DNA from: Zygnema cylindricum
Lineage: Eukaryota; Streptophyta; Zygnematophyceae; Zygnematales; Zygnemataceae
Direction: 5' to 3'
Assembly (NCBI GenBank): GCA_037447655.1
Contig: JBBHKE010000990.1
Coordinates: 126,001-190,000, forward strand
Length of the DNA stretch: 64,000 nucleotides
Positions 33,638 to 45,407 of the stretch are shown here, one piece after another (positions within the stretch are counted from its first letter, which is position 1; the number at the start of each line of letters is the position of its first letter). The notes under the pieces are model-generated. The model had not been told where the DNA came from. It did not search any database and saw nothing but the letters and a program-made list of their open reading frames with translations. Both the position numbers and the translations under genes were made by a program.

Positions 33638-34752
33638 ACTACCAATGTGAAAAGCTCAAAAATATCTTCATCCTCTTTCTCCTCTTCCTCTTCTTCCTCC
33701 TCATCCACATTCCAACTTCTAAGTTCTTCCAATCGAGGGCACTCCTTCATATAGTGACCCGATTCTCTACAAAAGAAGCAAACCCCCTTTTTCAAAGCTC
33801 CCCTTTCTTTTCCTCTCCCTCTTTTTCCACCAAAGTTCCGATAAGGTTTACCTTTGTCTCTCTCATCACGCTTCCGCCAATCACCATCACTCCTCTCATC
33901 ACGCTTCCGCTTGTCAGCACCAGCTGTTAGTGCATTCACCCTATCACTTCCCCTACGAAGCTCCAAAGTGCTTTCCCTCACAAGAATCATCCCCATGGTA
34001 ATGCTCCAAGTCCATGAGGAGCCATCTATTTCTTGCATACGGTTAATTATGTTTTCATACTCATCTGGGAGTTTCATGATTAGTGTGTTAATCTTTCTCT
34101 CCTCAGATTCTACATACCCTGCACTAGCAAGCTCAACATATAACGCAGCAATATCATTGCAAAACTCTATCATGCTACCGCCTTTATAAACATAGGCCTC
34201 TATTTCATGTTTTACTAGTTGTTGCCTCTGTATAGTCTCACTCTTATAAATCTGAATTAGTGTTTCCCAAATTTTCGAAGACTTGGTTAGATTTAACAAA
34301 GTGATAGCTATAGACTTAGACACGTATCTAAGTATGAGATGTTTTGCTACAGTGTTTTTGTATTCCCATATTTTTCTATCATTTTCTTCAGTTTTTGGTT
34401 CAGTTATAGTCCGTACAAGTGGAACTGTAGCCGAGAGCCTAGCTCCCCTCACCATCGGTGTTCCTTTTTCCTTCTCCCTGTTTCCCCCTTCCATGACAAT
34501 GATCTTCCTTTCACCTTCCGTTGCATCTGAAATCCGGTTGGTTTTCTGGGAAGTCCCAGATGAATCTCCGTAGCGAGTTCCTCCAAAGCTCGTTGGTGGA
34601 CACCTCACTTGTCCCGATACTATCCCCCACAAGTGCTTTTCAAAAAGCAATCCCTCCATCGTAAACTCCCAATAAGTGAAGTCTCTTCCATCAAACATAG
34701 GCACCCTAGATGGTGGGCCCATAACCTGAAATTCTAGGGGCTCCATTGCCAC
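33574..34752 (-). CDS. Element C gag (392 codons, intact)
   Basis: Open copia gag. The start Met lies inside the right LTR, followed by VMGPPSRVPMFDGRDFTYWE. A UBN2-type core follows (ILRYVSKSIAITLLNLTKSS, SMIEFCNDIAALYVEL, LIMKLPDEYENIINRM), then an Arg/Lys/Asp-rich stretch, the CCHC zinc knuckle CFFCRESGHYMKEC and a Glu tract. It would bind element RNA and form particles. With ORF2 it makes a gag-only, non-autonomous derivative. The same region in element D has one nonsense codon, whereas this copy has none. Confidence 0.85.
   Translation of the reverse strand: MAMEPLEFQVMGPPSRVPMFDGRDFTYWEFTMEGLLFEKHLWGIVSGQVRCPPTSFGGTRYGDSSGTSQKTNRISDATEGERKIIVMEGGNREKEKGTPMVRGARLSATVPLVRTITEPKTEENDRKIWEYKNTVAKHLILRYVSKSIAITLLNLTKSSKIWETLIQIYKSETIQRQQLVKHEIEAYVYKGGSMIEFCNDIAALYVELASAGYVESEERKINTLIMKLPDEYENIINRMQEIDGSSWTWSITMGMILVRESTLELRRGSDRVNALTAGADKRKRDERSDGDWRKRDERDKGKPYRNFGGKRGRGKERGALKKGVCFFCRESGHYMKECPRLEELRSWNVDEEEEEEEEKEDEDIFELFTLVVWRRVKSTKKFHEGNSVLLEV
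34714..34726 (-). other. Half-tRNA primer-binding site, element C
   Basis: GGTTATGGGCCCA immediately follows the LTR end and lies within gag (codons for VMGP). It is complementary to the anticodon-loop region of eukaryotic initiator tRNA-Met (TGGGCCCATAACC), as used by copia/Ty5-type half-tRNA priming. Also present at 31331-31343. Confidence 0.65.
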
Positions 34753-36210
34753 ACAGAATTCGCAGGTCTTAAGGAAGCTAATCTAGATAGTGCCGATTCC
34801 AAGTTTATATAAACCCAAATGATTAACCCCTTGACAATCAAAGCCTAATTAAAGCTTCACCCCTGTGAAATAAGACTTTCTGTGTGCTCAGTTCCACCAC
34901 AGAATGCAAAGTTAGAATATGAGTTTTGGATAACATTTCCCACTTTGAATTTCCCTTAGAAATTCAGCCACCCTGGAAGGCAAACAATCTGACCGACTAC
35001 ACCCCTATGTAGCCTAGACTCCCTTGAGTTCGCTGCAAAAAGAATCACTGAAAATAGTCAAGTAAATTGATAGTTTTGGCTGATCAAAGTTTGCCATTTA
35101 TACAAGATGCTCTCTGGGAGAGGAAGCAATCTACCAAAAATATTCTAAGTCCTAAAACCTACTCACAACCCCTCTAGACCAATTAAAATGTAGCACACTA
35201 CATAATGTACATAGAAAGTACGGTAGCCGCCGTACTTTATGTACGAAAATATTCGGCACCACTCTCAGTCTGCCACGTGGCATACAAGTCATCGTCATTC
35301 TGTCCTTATTCGGCATCCAATAGGATGATGCCACGTATCATTTCCTTTTTATTCGTGAATTACGGTAAGATATTCTCTCCGGCATTCCGGCACTCACGCG
35401 TGCTGTCCGTTTGCAATTCGGCGATCAATGTCAGCCGTCCGATCTGACGGCGCGCCGAATTATGTTGACCGTTGAAATTCCTTCAATGTTGACCGTTGAA
35501 TTTCTGCGGTCGTCATCCAATTGTTGACCGTTGACATTATACAATCATCGTACGATCGTGTGAGTGTACCGTACAAGAAAGTACAGGTGCCAAAGTACTT
35601 TTTGTATGATCCTTGTACGACATTGCCATAATGTGACAATTGTCACATCCAGACTCGTTATCTTGCTTTCCGGAGATCACGCAATCCTCTAAGAGCATGC
35701 CACGTGTCATCCGGTAGTGGCGGTACTCGAAAATGCCACGTCGCTCACTCCAAAATCACGGCTCACACTACGGTCGTCGATTCAAACACAAATTGTATCT
35801 GGGTCGTCGAAACAAATGTCCGTACCAATTGTTTCGCAACTGGCTCTATGTTCTAAATGTCGTTAACCTAGTTTAATGGAAATCTCTTTGTATAAATATA
35901 TATATATTCATCAAACTTTATATACTTTAACACTAATCGTAGACTTAACGGATAGTGCTAACCGCTCCGGGATGCTTGACGGAAAGTAGGTACCAGGTTC
36001 AAATCCTGGGTCCGTCAAATGTGTATTTAGTAAATCTTCCTTTATCTACTCCAGTATCTCTGAAGCGCTTATGCAGCCATAGCTCTAGCTCCCTATCTAG
36101 CTTTCAGTGACTACAACAAGTGTGGGATCTTGGAGAAGGGAGTCAGAGGCAGTCTGCCTCTACTTATTTTCTTTCCTAAACCAGACCTAGAAAATACTCA
36201 AATATCAACA
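34727..36210 (-). repeat. Right (5') LTR of element C (1484 bp)
   Basis: Starts TGTTGATATTTGAG at 36210 and ends TTTCA at 34727. Same structure as the left LTR, with antisense tRNA-like module, TTGACCGTTGAAATT copies near 35460-35540 and the GTACAAGAAAGTAC motif. It is about 95 bases longer than the left LTR and visibly diverged. Inserted into the copia fragment on its right (E), which stops exactly at 36211. Confidence 0.75.
35947..36016 (+). other. tRNA-like module in LTR (type 2)
   Basis: 70 bases: AACGGAT at the 5' end can pair with GTCCGTC at the 3' end (6 of 7, including one G-T), and the T arm CCAGG/TTCAAAT/CCTGG is perfect. The D and anticodon arms are degenerate. Unlike the other modules it lacks a T4 run directly downstream. 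Antisense to the LTR. Confidence 0.6.
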
Positions 36211-38770
36211 GTGTGTAGCACCAAGACGCCACTTGTCATCATCAGGACGTTTTAACGCGGCGATTAAGGTGGGAGGATCTTTGACGTCGGCAAGGTTGGC
36301 GTGAGCAAGATTCTCGCGTAATTTCCACGTAGGTTGGGAAAAGCGCGTACTTTGTCGTACTCCAAGCTGTTCGTCAGGTGGCGTGAGAGGAGTAATGTGA
36401 AAACCGGGTACAAGTGTACGTATAAGGGGAGTCTCATGAAAAATAACGTCACGAGTGGTGACAATGCGATGAGAAGAGGGGCACCAAATACGATATGCCT
36501 TGGAATTTGGGGAATATCCCACAGAAATTCCTCGCCTAGCTCGAGGACCTAATTTACCATTGGAAGGGGGAAGGATTTTGAAGTATGTTTCGCACCTTAA
36601 AATGCGAAAATGGGAGAGACATCGCGTTTAGTTCCATGCCATGCTTAAAAATGAGTTTTGTTAGAGAGAGAAGAGGTAGGAGAGCGATTACGAATATAAG
36701 AGGAAGTTAGCAAGGCTTCCGCCCAAAAATGGAAAGGTAAAGAGGCAAAATGGAGAAGAGAGGGAGATATGTCAATGAGAGTGCGATTGAGACGTTCGGC
36801 ATCACCATTTTGTTGAGGAGAATGAGGAGAAGTTTTGTGATGAATAAAACCATGTGTGAGTAAAAACTCGGAAAACTCATTGGAAACAAATTCTCCCCCA
36901 TTATCCGTGCGAATTGTTTTGATGCGATACGACAAGTGATTTTCGACAAGCGCCTTAAAATGTTGGAAATGGGTAAAAACCTCAGACTTATGACGCATAA
37001 AATAAGCATGTGTAAAGCGAGAAAAATCATCAATAAAAGTGAGAAAAAAAGATGCGCCACTAAGGCTTGGGATGGGAATAGGACCGCATACATCGTTATG
37101 AATGAGATCAAGGGGAGCCAAAGAGCGAGAAGAAGAAGAAGGAAAAGGTAAGCGAGGCATTTTTCCAAGAATTCAACCATGACAAAAGTCAATCTTGTTT
37201 TCATGAAAAATATCGATGCCATTTACAAGCCCTTTTCCAAGGGAACCTAGACTAGCACCATTAAGATGACCATATCGAAGATGCCATGTCAAAAAAGAGG
37301 AAGAAGAAGGAGAATGAGCTAAAGAAGCATGAGCAATATCATTAAAAAAATTTAAAAGATATAAGTTGCCCCATTCTAGTCCCTCTACCAATGAGATCCT
37401 TAGAGGAGGAAAAGAATTGAACGTGGGATTCAGTGATGATACCAAAAATCCCATGGCGTAAAGCTGAACTAGCCAAAAAAATATTTTTTTTGAGGTCAAG
37501 TACGAAATAAACTTTGTCCAATATGATTGGACGAGAGGCGTGCGAACCAGATTTAATATGCACCTGTCCAACGAGAGTGGAGGTTAGAATCATATTATTA
37601 CCCAAATAAATGCGTAAGGGAACGGAAAAGGGAACCAGATTAAGCATTATATCACGCTGACAACACATGTGATAAGAAGCGCATGAGTCAATAAGCCAAT
37701 CGGAAGGATTACCTGATTGCGAAAAATCATACCCGTAGTACACAGAGGGAAGTGGGGGAGGTATATTTAGGACAGGTACAATTGCAGGTGACGTAGATCC
37801 GATATTTTGGTTGGATTGGGGAGTAACATCAGGTGAAACCGACGAGTTTGAAAAATGATAGTAAAAGGGAGGAGACGTGTACCACGGTGGTGGTGGGCCG
37901 TACAGCAAATTGAATTCGACCGCCGCGTGCGCCGCATGACCAGGTGGCGGCGGGTAGGCGTGGGGATACGACAAGGACTTTGGATTTGGATTTGACGTAG
38001 TAAGTCCCCGTGGTCCCCCAGCCGTACGGTCTTTTTCTCGTTTTCTAGCCAATGTAGGACACGCATCGATGACGTGGTCACGCTCTTTGCAGTATTTGCA
38101 AAAAAATTGAGATCTTGTAATCGGAGGTTTTTTGGGAGAAGAGACAAAAAACGCTGAACCATCATCAAAAACGACAAGGTTGTTAAGATTTAAGCGTGTC
38201 TCTTCATGTAACAAGCGATTAGTGAGATCTTGCAAAGTGACAGTGGACGTATCAGTACTAACTGTACTTGCAAAAGAGTTAAACGTGAGAGGTAATCCAC
38301 CCAAAATTACACTTATGAGATCCTCATGAGTGATTGTGTAATTAATGCATTTAAGTCGTCCAGCCAATGATTCAACCCTTTGAATAAATACAAGCATAGA
38401 TTCGGATTTATCTTTTTGCGCGTTGTTGAACTGTCGACGTAGGGCCAATCGATGTGGCCAAGTATGAGTTTCGTAGGCGCAACACAAAATCCGTCACGCC
38501 TCATGAGAAGTTGTCGCCTCGCGAATCCGATTTGCAATCTGACCGTCCAAAGAAAGGACAAGACGAGACAGTGCAACAGAATCTTTTTCAACCCATGAAG
38601 CGACAGCTGTCTAAACAGTAACAAAGGTGGCGTCATCGGCGGCAGAAGGACAGGCAACGTGACAGTGCCATTAATGTGTCCCCAAATTTTTTCAAAAGAA
38701 AATAAATGTTGGATTTGAAACTTCCAGTCATAGAAATTTTCGCCGTGAAATTTCGGCACAGAGTTTGAGA
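36211..38770 (-). pseudogene. Copia fragment E (gag, PR, IN, linker)
   Basis: On the minus strand: gag start (MPKFHGENFYDWKFQIQHLF, 38759), gag core (38487-37342) with zinc knuckle CKYCKERDHVIDAC, the protease motif WLIDSCASYHMC (DSGAS changed to DSCAS), GAG-pre-integrase (WHLRYGHLNGASLGSLGKGL), and integrase (FIDDFSRFTHAYFM, RTDNGGEF, QQNGDAERLNRTL) to near 36645. The integrase C-terminus and linker to RT follow (SKAYRIWCPSSHRIVTTRDV; 36522-36211). RT and RNase H are absent: element C's LTR interrupts it at 36210 and no continuation is found on C's other side. No LTR was recognised at 38770. A separate copia lineage from A, C, D and F. Confidence 0.85.
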
Positions 38771-40260
38771 CAGACGAAGGGCTAGTTAAAAGGAATCTAA
38801 GACTAAAGAGATTCCTACGTAAGAATCATCAATTCTAATCAAGGTATGTACATTCCACTAACTAAAGTACAGAATGCTAAACCGAAGTACAAGACTTATA
38901 ACGTAGCAAATAGAACTCTAAAAATAGTATAGGAAACAACAAGTAGTGTAGAATGCTTTAATTGTATTTCAACAATATACATTAATAACAATTCGCGGTG
39001 TAGTGTACCTGATGTTAATTGCTGGTTAAACACTGTGGTTTCATGAAAAAAAGATGGAAAGCTTTGTCTGTAACCCTATACTTTTTGTCATTTCCGGACG
39101 GAACCCTTTTTCACATAGATCCAGAGATATGACTGGAAGACTAAATACGATATTGTATACGTAGAATATGTGATATCTTTATACAAATTATAATCCGTTG
39201 GTTGTCCATTTGAAAACCTTTAAATAGGCCCAATTTTTGTTGTCTGCACCCATAAACGGCGTGTCCCTCGGCCCACGTCAGCGACCGGGTAACTTTGTCT
39301 CTTAGGCGATCTCAACGATCGGGTAACTTTCAAAGTACCCCCTAGGCGAATAGTACACAAAGTAATTAGATGTTTTGATAAACAGGACGTGGTCCATGCG
39401 CGCCTCAACGGGCATGACAAACGGGACGTTGTCCAAGTTCGATCTTGGTTGCTCGATCCAGTCAACCGGTTTGCGTCAATCGTTGTGTTGTTTTGGGTGG
39501 CGTTTACAAATGCCCGTACGGAAGTCTAAAACGGTACAATAATACTTCAACGTTTTGATAAACAGGACACGGTCCAAGTGTAACGGGCCGAAAAAATTGG
39601 ACACAGTCCATGCCCGTGTAACAGGCGTGATTTACTAGTGTCATAAAAACGCTTTTCAAACTTTTGAACTACAACGATAATTGTGCAAGGATTAGCGGTG
39701 TACGTTGTACGTTACTTTACAGTACATTACTCTAACAAAATGTTCAATACGTGACGTTCTACTGATAGGCGAACTGTTGCAAGCACTGAAATAAGGTTAA
39801 AACTTCATATTGCATTAAAAGTTAGAGTGGAATATGAAGTTATTATATGAAATTAATAGGGTACGTTTAAGTCTTTAACGTATCTTTTTAACTATACACT
39901 CGTCACTACTTTTTTATCACACATTTATGCTTCCCTTTGTTTGACCGTGTTAGGCAACACAGTTGCGACCATTCTCCCTCTCCCACTTCCTTTATCTAAA
40001 CTTTGCAACAAAACTCCAAGTCTAATTACGTTTGGTTAGAGTTGTGTATCGAAGCCAGAAGTCGCAAATGTCAAAATTTTAGATAACCGAAATCGACCGT
40101 TCTTTTTTTTTTAAATCTGAGTGCCCAACGCCCGACCAGGTTATGTCACGCTCCAATATTGTTAACCGTTAACCGAAACGAGTTTACGAAAATAAAAGTT
40201 AACCGAAACTCGATTTCTCGCGACTAACCGTGCCCTCCCGTAACCGAAAAAGTACAAAAT
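38771..40260. other. Non-coding with a lone TIR end
   Basis: 38987-39009 carries an orphan right end of the TACACCG family (ATTAATAACAATTCGCGGTGTAGTG). Near 39350-39610 a short segment is duplicated (GTTTTGATAAACAGGAC then GGTCCA at 39377 and 39553). 40140-40250 is a copy of the dispersed repeat at 15240. No gene is visible. Confidence 0.45.
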
Positions 40261-40940
40261 TACAACGCTCATTGTTATTAGTGTTAAGCATTTATTACAC
40301 CGCGAATCGTAATTATCAAAAATAAATAATTAATGTTATCCATTATAATTTATATATTTTCGTTTTAAAAAACAAAAAATCACTTTAGTTTATCAATAAC
40401 TCTAATTTGAGTTTCTGTCCGTAATAATTATCCGCATATAATATCGTTTAGGTACACATACAAAATTTGACAAACGTACAATTTCACGTCATTATGACGT
40501 TTGTACTACACGGTTTGTGAAAACGTAGTTACATCATAACGACATGTATTGAATCATTTTTTGTACTTTTTTCGTTAATGCAATACAATTTTGCACGGTC
40601 AAACACCGACCGTAAGCCACACTATTTAAAACGGCACTATATTATATTTGTTAACACTTATTTGAAAAGTACCTTAAATAATGTAAAGAAAATTTTAGAG
40701 TTATTTACTCTTTTTAAGGTTTTTGGGTCAAAATTTGTGGTGACGAAATTAGCGTCAATAACGCTAATTACGTTTCGCGGTGTAGTGTTAATGGAAAATT
40801 ATGAACTATAATATTATTTAATGCAAGGAGACGTGGCAGGTTATAGTCCATGTCTTTAAATAATGTTGTTAACTATATTTTGCGATTTTGGGCTATAAGT
40901 AGTAGCGACTTATTAACACTAATAACAATGAGTGGCGTAG
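40261..40940 (+). mobile_element. Outer TIR element (TACACCG superfamily)
   Basis: Left end TACAACGCTCATTGTTATTAG, right end CTAATAACAATGAGTGGCGTA. Together they form an inverted repeat of about 27 bases (CTCATTGTTATTAGTGTTAA). It contains a second, smaller TIR element. Confidence 0.6.
40296..40784 (+). mobile_element. Inner TIR element nested at 40.3 kb
   Basis: Left end TACACCGCGAATCGTAATTA, right end TAATTACGTTTCGCGGTGTA (one mismatch). 489 bp, lying about 35 bases inside the outer element's left end. The short open frame inside (40578-40811) shows no recognisable domain. Confidence 0.65.
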
Positions 40941-41607
40941 TGGTACATCTCCCTTTGCAAAAAAAAAAAATCGTATACCTCTTCTTTTTCCTATTTTGTC
41001 TTTTTTAAATCTCCTTTTACGAATATTGTTTTCCCTCGACAATCACCTCCCTCAAGAGATTTGTTCCTAATTTTGCGTGTAACTATTAGATTGATTTTTA
41101 GACTCTTATATTAATGTTTAAACTGTTATGTTAATGTTTATTCTCTCGCAAATCTTAATTTTTCGCCACAATTTTCGGTCGGCTTTTCTTTCGACTACAA
41201 TACTATGTTATGAATTATGCGAAAGTTTTAATTATGTGTGTTAAAAAAAAAAAAATTGCTTTTCACATAGAAAAAAAAATAGCAAACAACACATTGTGAT
41301 GAGCAAAAAAAAACAAAAAACATTTTGTAGTATCAAATATAGAAATCATAAAATCACAACCTCGTCCTATTTCGACTCTATTATACAAATTTTCAACCTC
41401 AAACTTAAAAATTACACAAAATCAATAAATTTAAATGTGTACAAATACTGCGCTTTGGTAATTTGGTAAAAATAAGCATTCCGGTTTAAGAAAAAAACAA
41501 AAGATAAACACTAGAAAATTTGTGAAATACAAAAAAAAAATCAAAGAAAAAAATATAACTAATACTTAAAAATAACAATAATTAGAAAACAAAACAAACC
41601 AAAAAAA
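40941..41607. other. Very AT-rich non-coding stretch
   Basis: Many A runs of 7-12. No gene was recognised. It may include the 3' end of the adjacent hAT element, but no clear TIR was found. Confidence 0.4.
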
Positions 41608-43584
41608 CTATGCATTTAAAAGATCTCGGTTGGATATAACACACAAAAGATCACTAACAATTGAAGCCGCTAGTGAGCTCCTCTTCTTTGTTATCGTATT
41701 CGCGGCATCCGAAAAATTGCATTCGGACATGGAGCTAAAAGGCGGAATAGCTATAATAGATCTAGCAACACGGGCTACAATAGGAAATCCTCCATCTTTC
41801 GCACGTACATTTGATTTTTTTTTCCACCATTCAAGTATGTTAAATTTCAATTGTTTGTTGTTGGTTAAATTTAAATCAAAATAACGTTTCAATTAGTCAC
41901 TAGCGAGCGTTTTTTTGTTGGTGGTAATAAAAACCTCATTTTCGTCATAGCTCTCACCAAAAAAATTTGTGGACACCGTCCATACTTTGCGATGTTTTTT
42001 GTTATTTCGTGATACGTTGAGGACTACCGAAATCAATGTCATCACTGAGGTTGTTTGCAAGTTATCGAAATTTGACCCTCGCGCTTTCAATTCGGTTTTC
42101 GATACCCCAATTATTTCAAGCCTTTGTTTTCGTTGGGGATCTAAGAGAGCCGCGATAATATGATACTCATGAAAGCCCCGCTTCGGTAGCGCAAATTTCG
42201 TAAAACGTTCTTTCAATTTTCGCAAGTTTGGGGAATCGGCCGGGCATTCTATTTCACCGTCATTGTAAGATGTTTTTCTTATCTTACAATGGTTATGGAG
42301 AGACAATAGTTAAAAAAAAACCAAATGTAAAATAGGTTATTTGAACTTTTCTAACTCTAGGGTCGCTTTTTGAAACCTTTCCAAAAATTGTATAAGTTCG
42401 CTAAGGTGAGTCTTATCGATACAAGCAAAAAGTATCATTTTTTTTTTCTTGAGCGATTGGTTTTATCCCATTGAATGCATCGTAAATACTCTTAAGCATT
42501 TGGAGCAAGGAATTCCACCACGTTGAGTTTTTTTGTTTTAAAGTGTTTTCCAAAAGATTTTGTAAATTAATTTGTTTGAAAAACGTGACCAATGATTTAC
42601 ACGCGTCTATTAGATCAAACAATTCAGGAACTTCCACATCGTATTTGTGTTTTTTGGAAATTCCGCTCATCTTCAAAATCGTTGTCAAAATTGTAATAAT
42701 TTTATGGTCCGGACAAGGTATCTAAGTAAACATACTCAGTAGACCTTCAGCGACACACATGTTAAAGCCACTGTCGGTTACAACAACGCAACGATTTTCC
42801 AAAACATCGAAACTGGACATTTCAAAATTGGTCAAACAATTTAAGAAAGTCGTTATAACATTTTCCGCGATATGTTTTTCCTCCGGAAAATAATCGGCTT
42901 GAAGCGTCTGTGCATGAAGTTTAAATTACTTGCCAATAAAATGAGCGGTTACTGACACGAATGAGGCTCTTGTTATTGTCTCGGTCTAGGGATCGGTCAT
43001 AAATGCGACAACAATATTGTTATCAATATTTTCTTTAAGTTTTGGGATGATCAGACCACGAATATCTTTGGCATAAGATATAATGTAGTTTTTTACGCTA
43101 TTGACGGACGGGACTAGTTTGTCGATGTCAACACTTTTGTTAGACGAAACACCAACATTAAATAATGCTTGACAAAATGTTTGAAAACCTGGGAACAGAA
43201 GAAAAAAACCAATAAGAAAATATCATACAATTACTAACCATGATCAATATATAAGGTTGATACCAAAACAACATCATGACAAACCAAATAATAAAAATAA
43301 TAATAAAAAAAACGTACGAATATAATTTATAGATAAAAAACAATGAAGAAGCTTAAAAATAAAAAATTATTAACAAAACAAGTTATAAAACATATACATT
43401 AAAGCCATCTTAAATGGAATTCAAAATAAATCATACCTAAACCGACAACCATCGAAAATGGGCAAAGGTCTTGACAACACATCGACGCCACCATTTTCAC
43501 AATTTTTTTTCGGTCACTCGTTTTCGCCTCCGTTTTTGAAAGAAACTTACAAAGAAGCCCTTGAGAACTATCCGTGTCGGCCAA
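41608..43584 (-). pseudogene. hAT-family transposase (decayed, one intron)
   Basis: Minus-strand order: N-terminal block (GLLCKFLSKTEAKTSDRKKI, CQDLCPFSMVVGLG; 43584-43437), an apparent intron 43189-43436 (donor GTATGA, acceptor CCCAG) that restores GLGFQTFCQALF, the catalytic-domain pieces (VVVTDSGFNMCVAEGL near 42770; STWWNSLLQMLKSIYDAFNG near 42500), and the C-terminal dimerisation domain (ARSIIAIPPFSSMSECNFSDA, ITKKRSSL; 41892-41608). At least three stop codons break the frame. DDE-type hAT transposases cut and paste DNA with 8-bp duplications; TIRs were not resolved here. Confidence 0.8.
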
Positions 43585-44608
43585 AGCTTAACATGTGTGA
43601 GTGTTAATTGTTGAGGTACTGTTTGTTGACTGTATTGATAAACTACGAAACATGTATTACAAGCCACAAAACCTCCCCCCTTTACTATGTATTTGTTTTA
43701 TGTTTTAGTTTCATAGATATGTTCAAATTTTTTCCAACAAATTGAAGCGACCCTGTTTCTTTCACTAGGTAATATCGAGCAATTTCACCATTTCTTGATT
43801 TTTGAAGTTCGTTTTGGATCCAAGTTTTAGGAGAAACAAGGGTGTTTTTCTCCATTTTGGTGTATGATTAGGTTTTGTTTGAATTGTGGCCAAGCTTCTC
43901 TAACTTAAATACCAATTCAATTTATCGATCTATTGTTTGAAACATGTGAGTAAGCTAATAATTAGGATTTGTCGTTGGAAATTGACGTAATAAATTGATT
44001 CTCCGCTGATTTATTAACGAATAATTACTGCATGTCGCATGACATTGACATAACAACATGATATATTTGTGCAAACACGGTATAAAACGCATAGTTAGCA
44101 CTTTGCAATAATGTACGATGTATGAGTAAACCAATAATTACGATATGTTACGTGACATCGACATAAAAATTTGACATTTTTTTTAAAACACCGTATAAAG
44201 TGCACAATTAACACTTTACAATAGATTACGATTTGCGGCCCTTATCTTTTAGTAAGATTCGCGAGATGAATAGTGTTAGTACCGTGTCAGATTTGCGACG
44301 TCAACAAGGATGTCACCTACTTCCACGATGCCAAAAGTACAAAGTACAATAATGTTGGAGAAAAAAAGTACAAAAAATCATTTTTTTTCCTTTTTTGCTT
44401 AACCAACCGTAACCGATTTTTTTTTTCTGTGAATCAACCGCCCCAATCCGCCCGATCCCCAAATTTGGCAACCGAATTCGTTCCGCAACCAGCGCGGGCA
44501 GTCGGTTAACGGTCGGTCATGGTTTCGGTTGACCGTTTGCGACCACTGATCAAAGGCATCTTGCCGATCTTTTAGATGTACCTAATTTTGGATACCCAAA
44601 ATATATAT
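43585..44608. other. Non-coding; copy of the 16.0-kb repeat
   Basis: 44335-44550 matches 16020-16260 (CAAAGTACAATAATGTTGGA, T-rich tract, CCCCAAATTTGGCAACCGAA). The segment 43950-44230 shows two similar passages (TGACATTGACATAACAA / TGACATCGACATAAAAA). No gene. Confidence 0.45.
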
Positions 44609-44851
44609 TGTTGGGTATCGAGGGCCGCATACCAATATTCGATATGTACCGAGTTTTGGGTACCCGATAATCGAATTATCGCCTCGGTACATTGAAGAGT
44701 TGAATATCGCGATATTTATGTGATATATCGGCCAATAATTCGATATATTTTCTATCCCGATATCTCGAAGTGGACGCTAGTTCAAAAAAAAATCAAAGAC
44801 CCCCCCCCCCCCCCCCCCCCCCCCCCCGTGGCGCCCCCTCAATGGCAAGGT

Positions 44852-44882
<31 letters not shown>

Positions 44883-45391
44883 GCCGTACAATTTTTTTTA
44901 CATTTTCCGTACCATATCAAGGCCTCTGACCAATCGATATTAAATATGTCAAATATCGAAATTATCGCGATATGATTTTACCCGCTACCCTACATTACAG
45001 AAATCCATATGCCGCATCTAAATATGGACAATAGCAATATTGCGAAATTATCGGCCGATAATTAAATATATTCTTATCGCGATATATTGAAGTGACGTAA
45101 AGTCAACAAGTGGTGCGTGCTCAGTTTGGTGGTGGGTGGGTTTAAGGATTCTTTCTACGATTAACTGTACGATTTGTCATACAATTGGCCGCGTTATGTA
45201 CCGTACGATTTACCGCACTAAATTTGTACATATGCCCACTTTTTACCAATTATATCACGATAATTTTTGTTGGTCTCGGAGTGATATATCTAGCCATTCG
45301 ACCGTTCGGTATTTGATACATCGAATATCGAACTTATCTTGATGCATCGAATATCGAACTTATCTCGATAATTTTTTACCCGATACACAAC
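44609..45391 (+). mobile_element. TIR element (TGTTGTGTATCGG family), copy 1
   Basis: Left end TGTTGGGTATCGAG, right end ACCCGATACACAACA. The interior is rich in TATCG/CGATA words and contains the paired C28/G29 homopolymers. Ends are more diverged than in the other copies, so boundaries are tentative. Confidence 0.45.
44800..44880. repeat. C28 - 24 bp - G29 inverted homopolymer pair
   Basis: A run of 28 C (44800-44827), a 24-base spacer, then a run of 29 G (44852-44880). The two runs are complementary and could extrude a 28-bp G:C hairpin, or form G-quadruplex and i-motif structures. Run lengths may be affected by sequencing error. Confidence 0.95.
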
Positions 45392-45407
45392 AATACTAAT
45401 TACTTAG

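Noticed and set aside
33099-33650. 183-codon plus-strand ORF
   Set aside because: Antisense shadow of element C ORF2; Ser/Phe/Leu-rich composition is the complement of a Lys/Glu-rich frame.
36707-37222. 171-codon minus ORF overlapping element E integrase
   Set aside because: Out-of-frame reading of the integrase; the neighbouring frame carries the conserved motifs.
44720-44929. ORF with polyproline and polyglycine
   Set aside because: Created by the C28 and G29 homopolymers.
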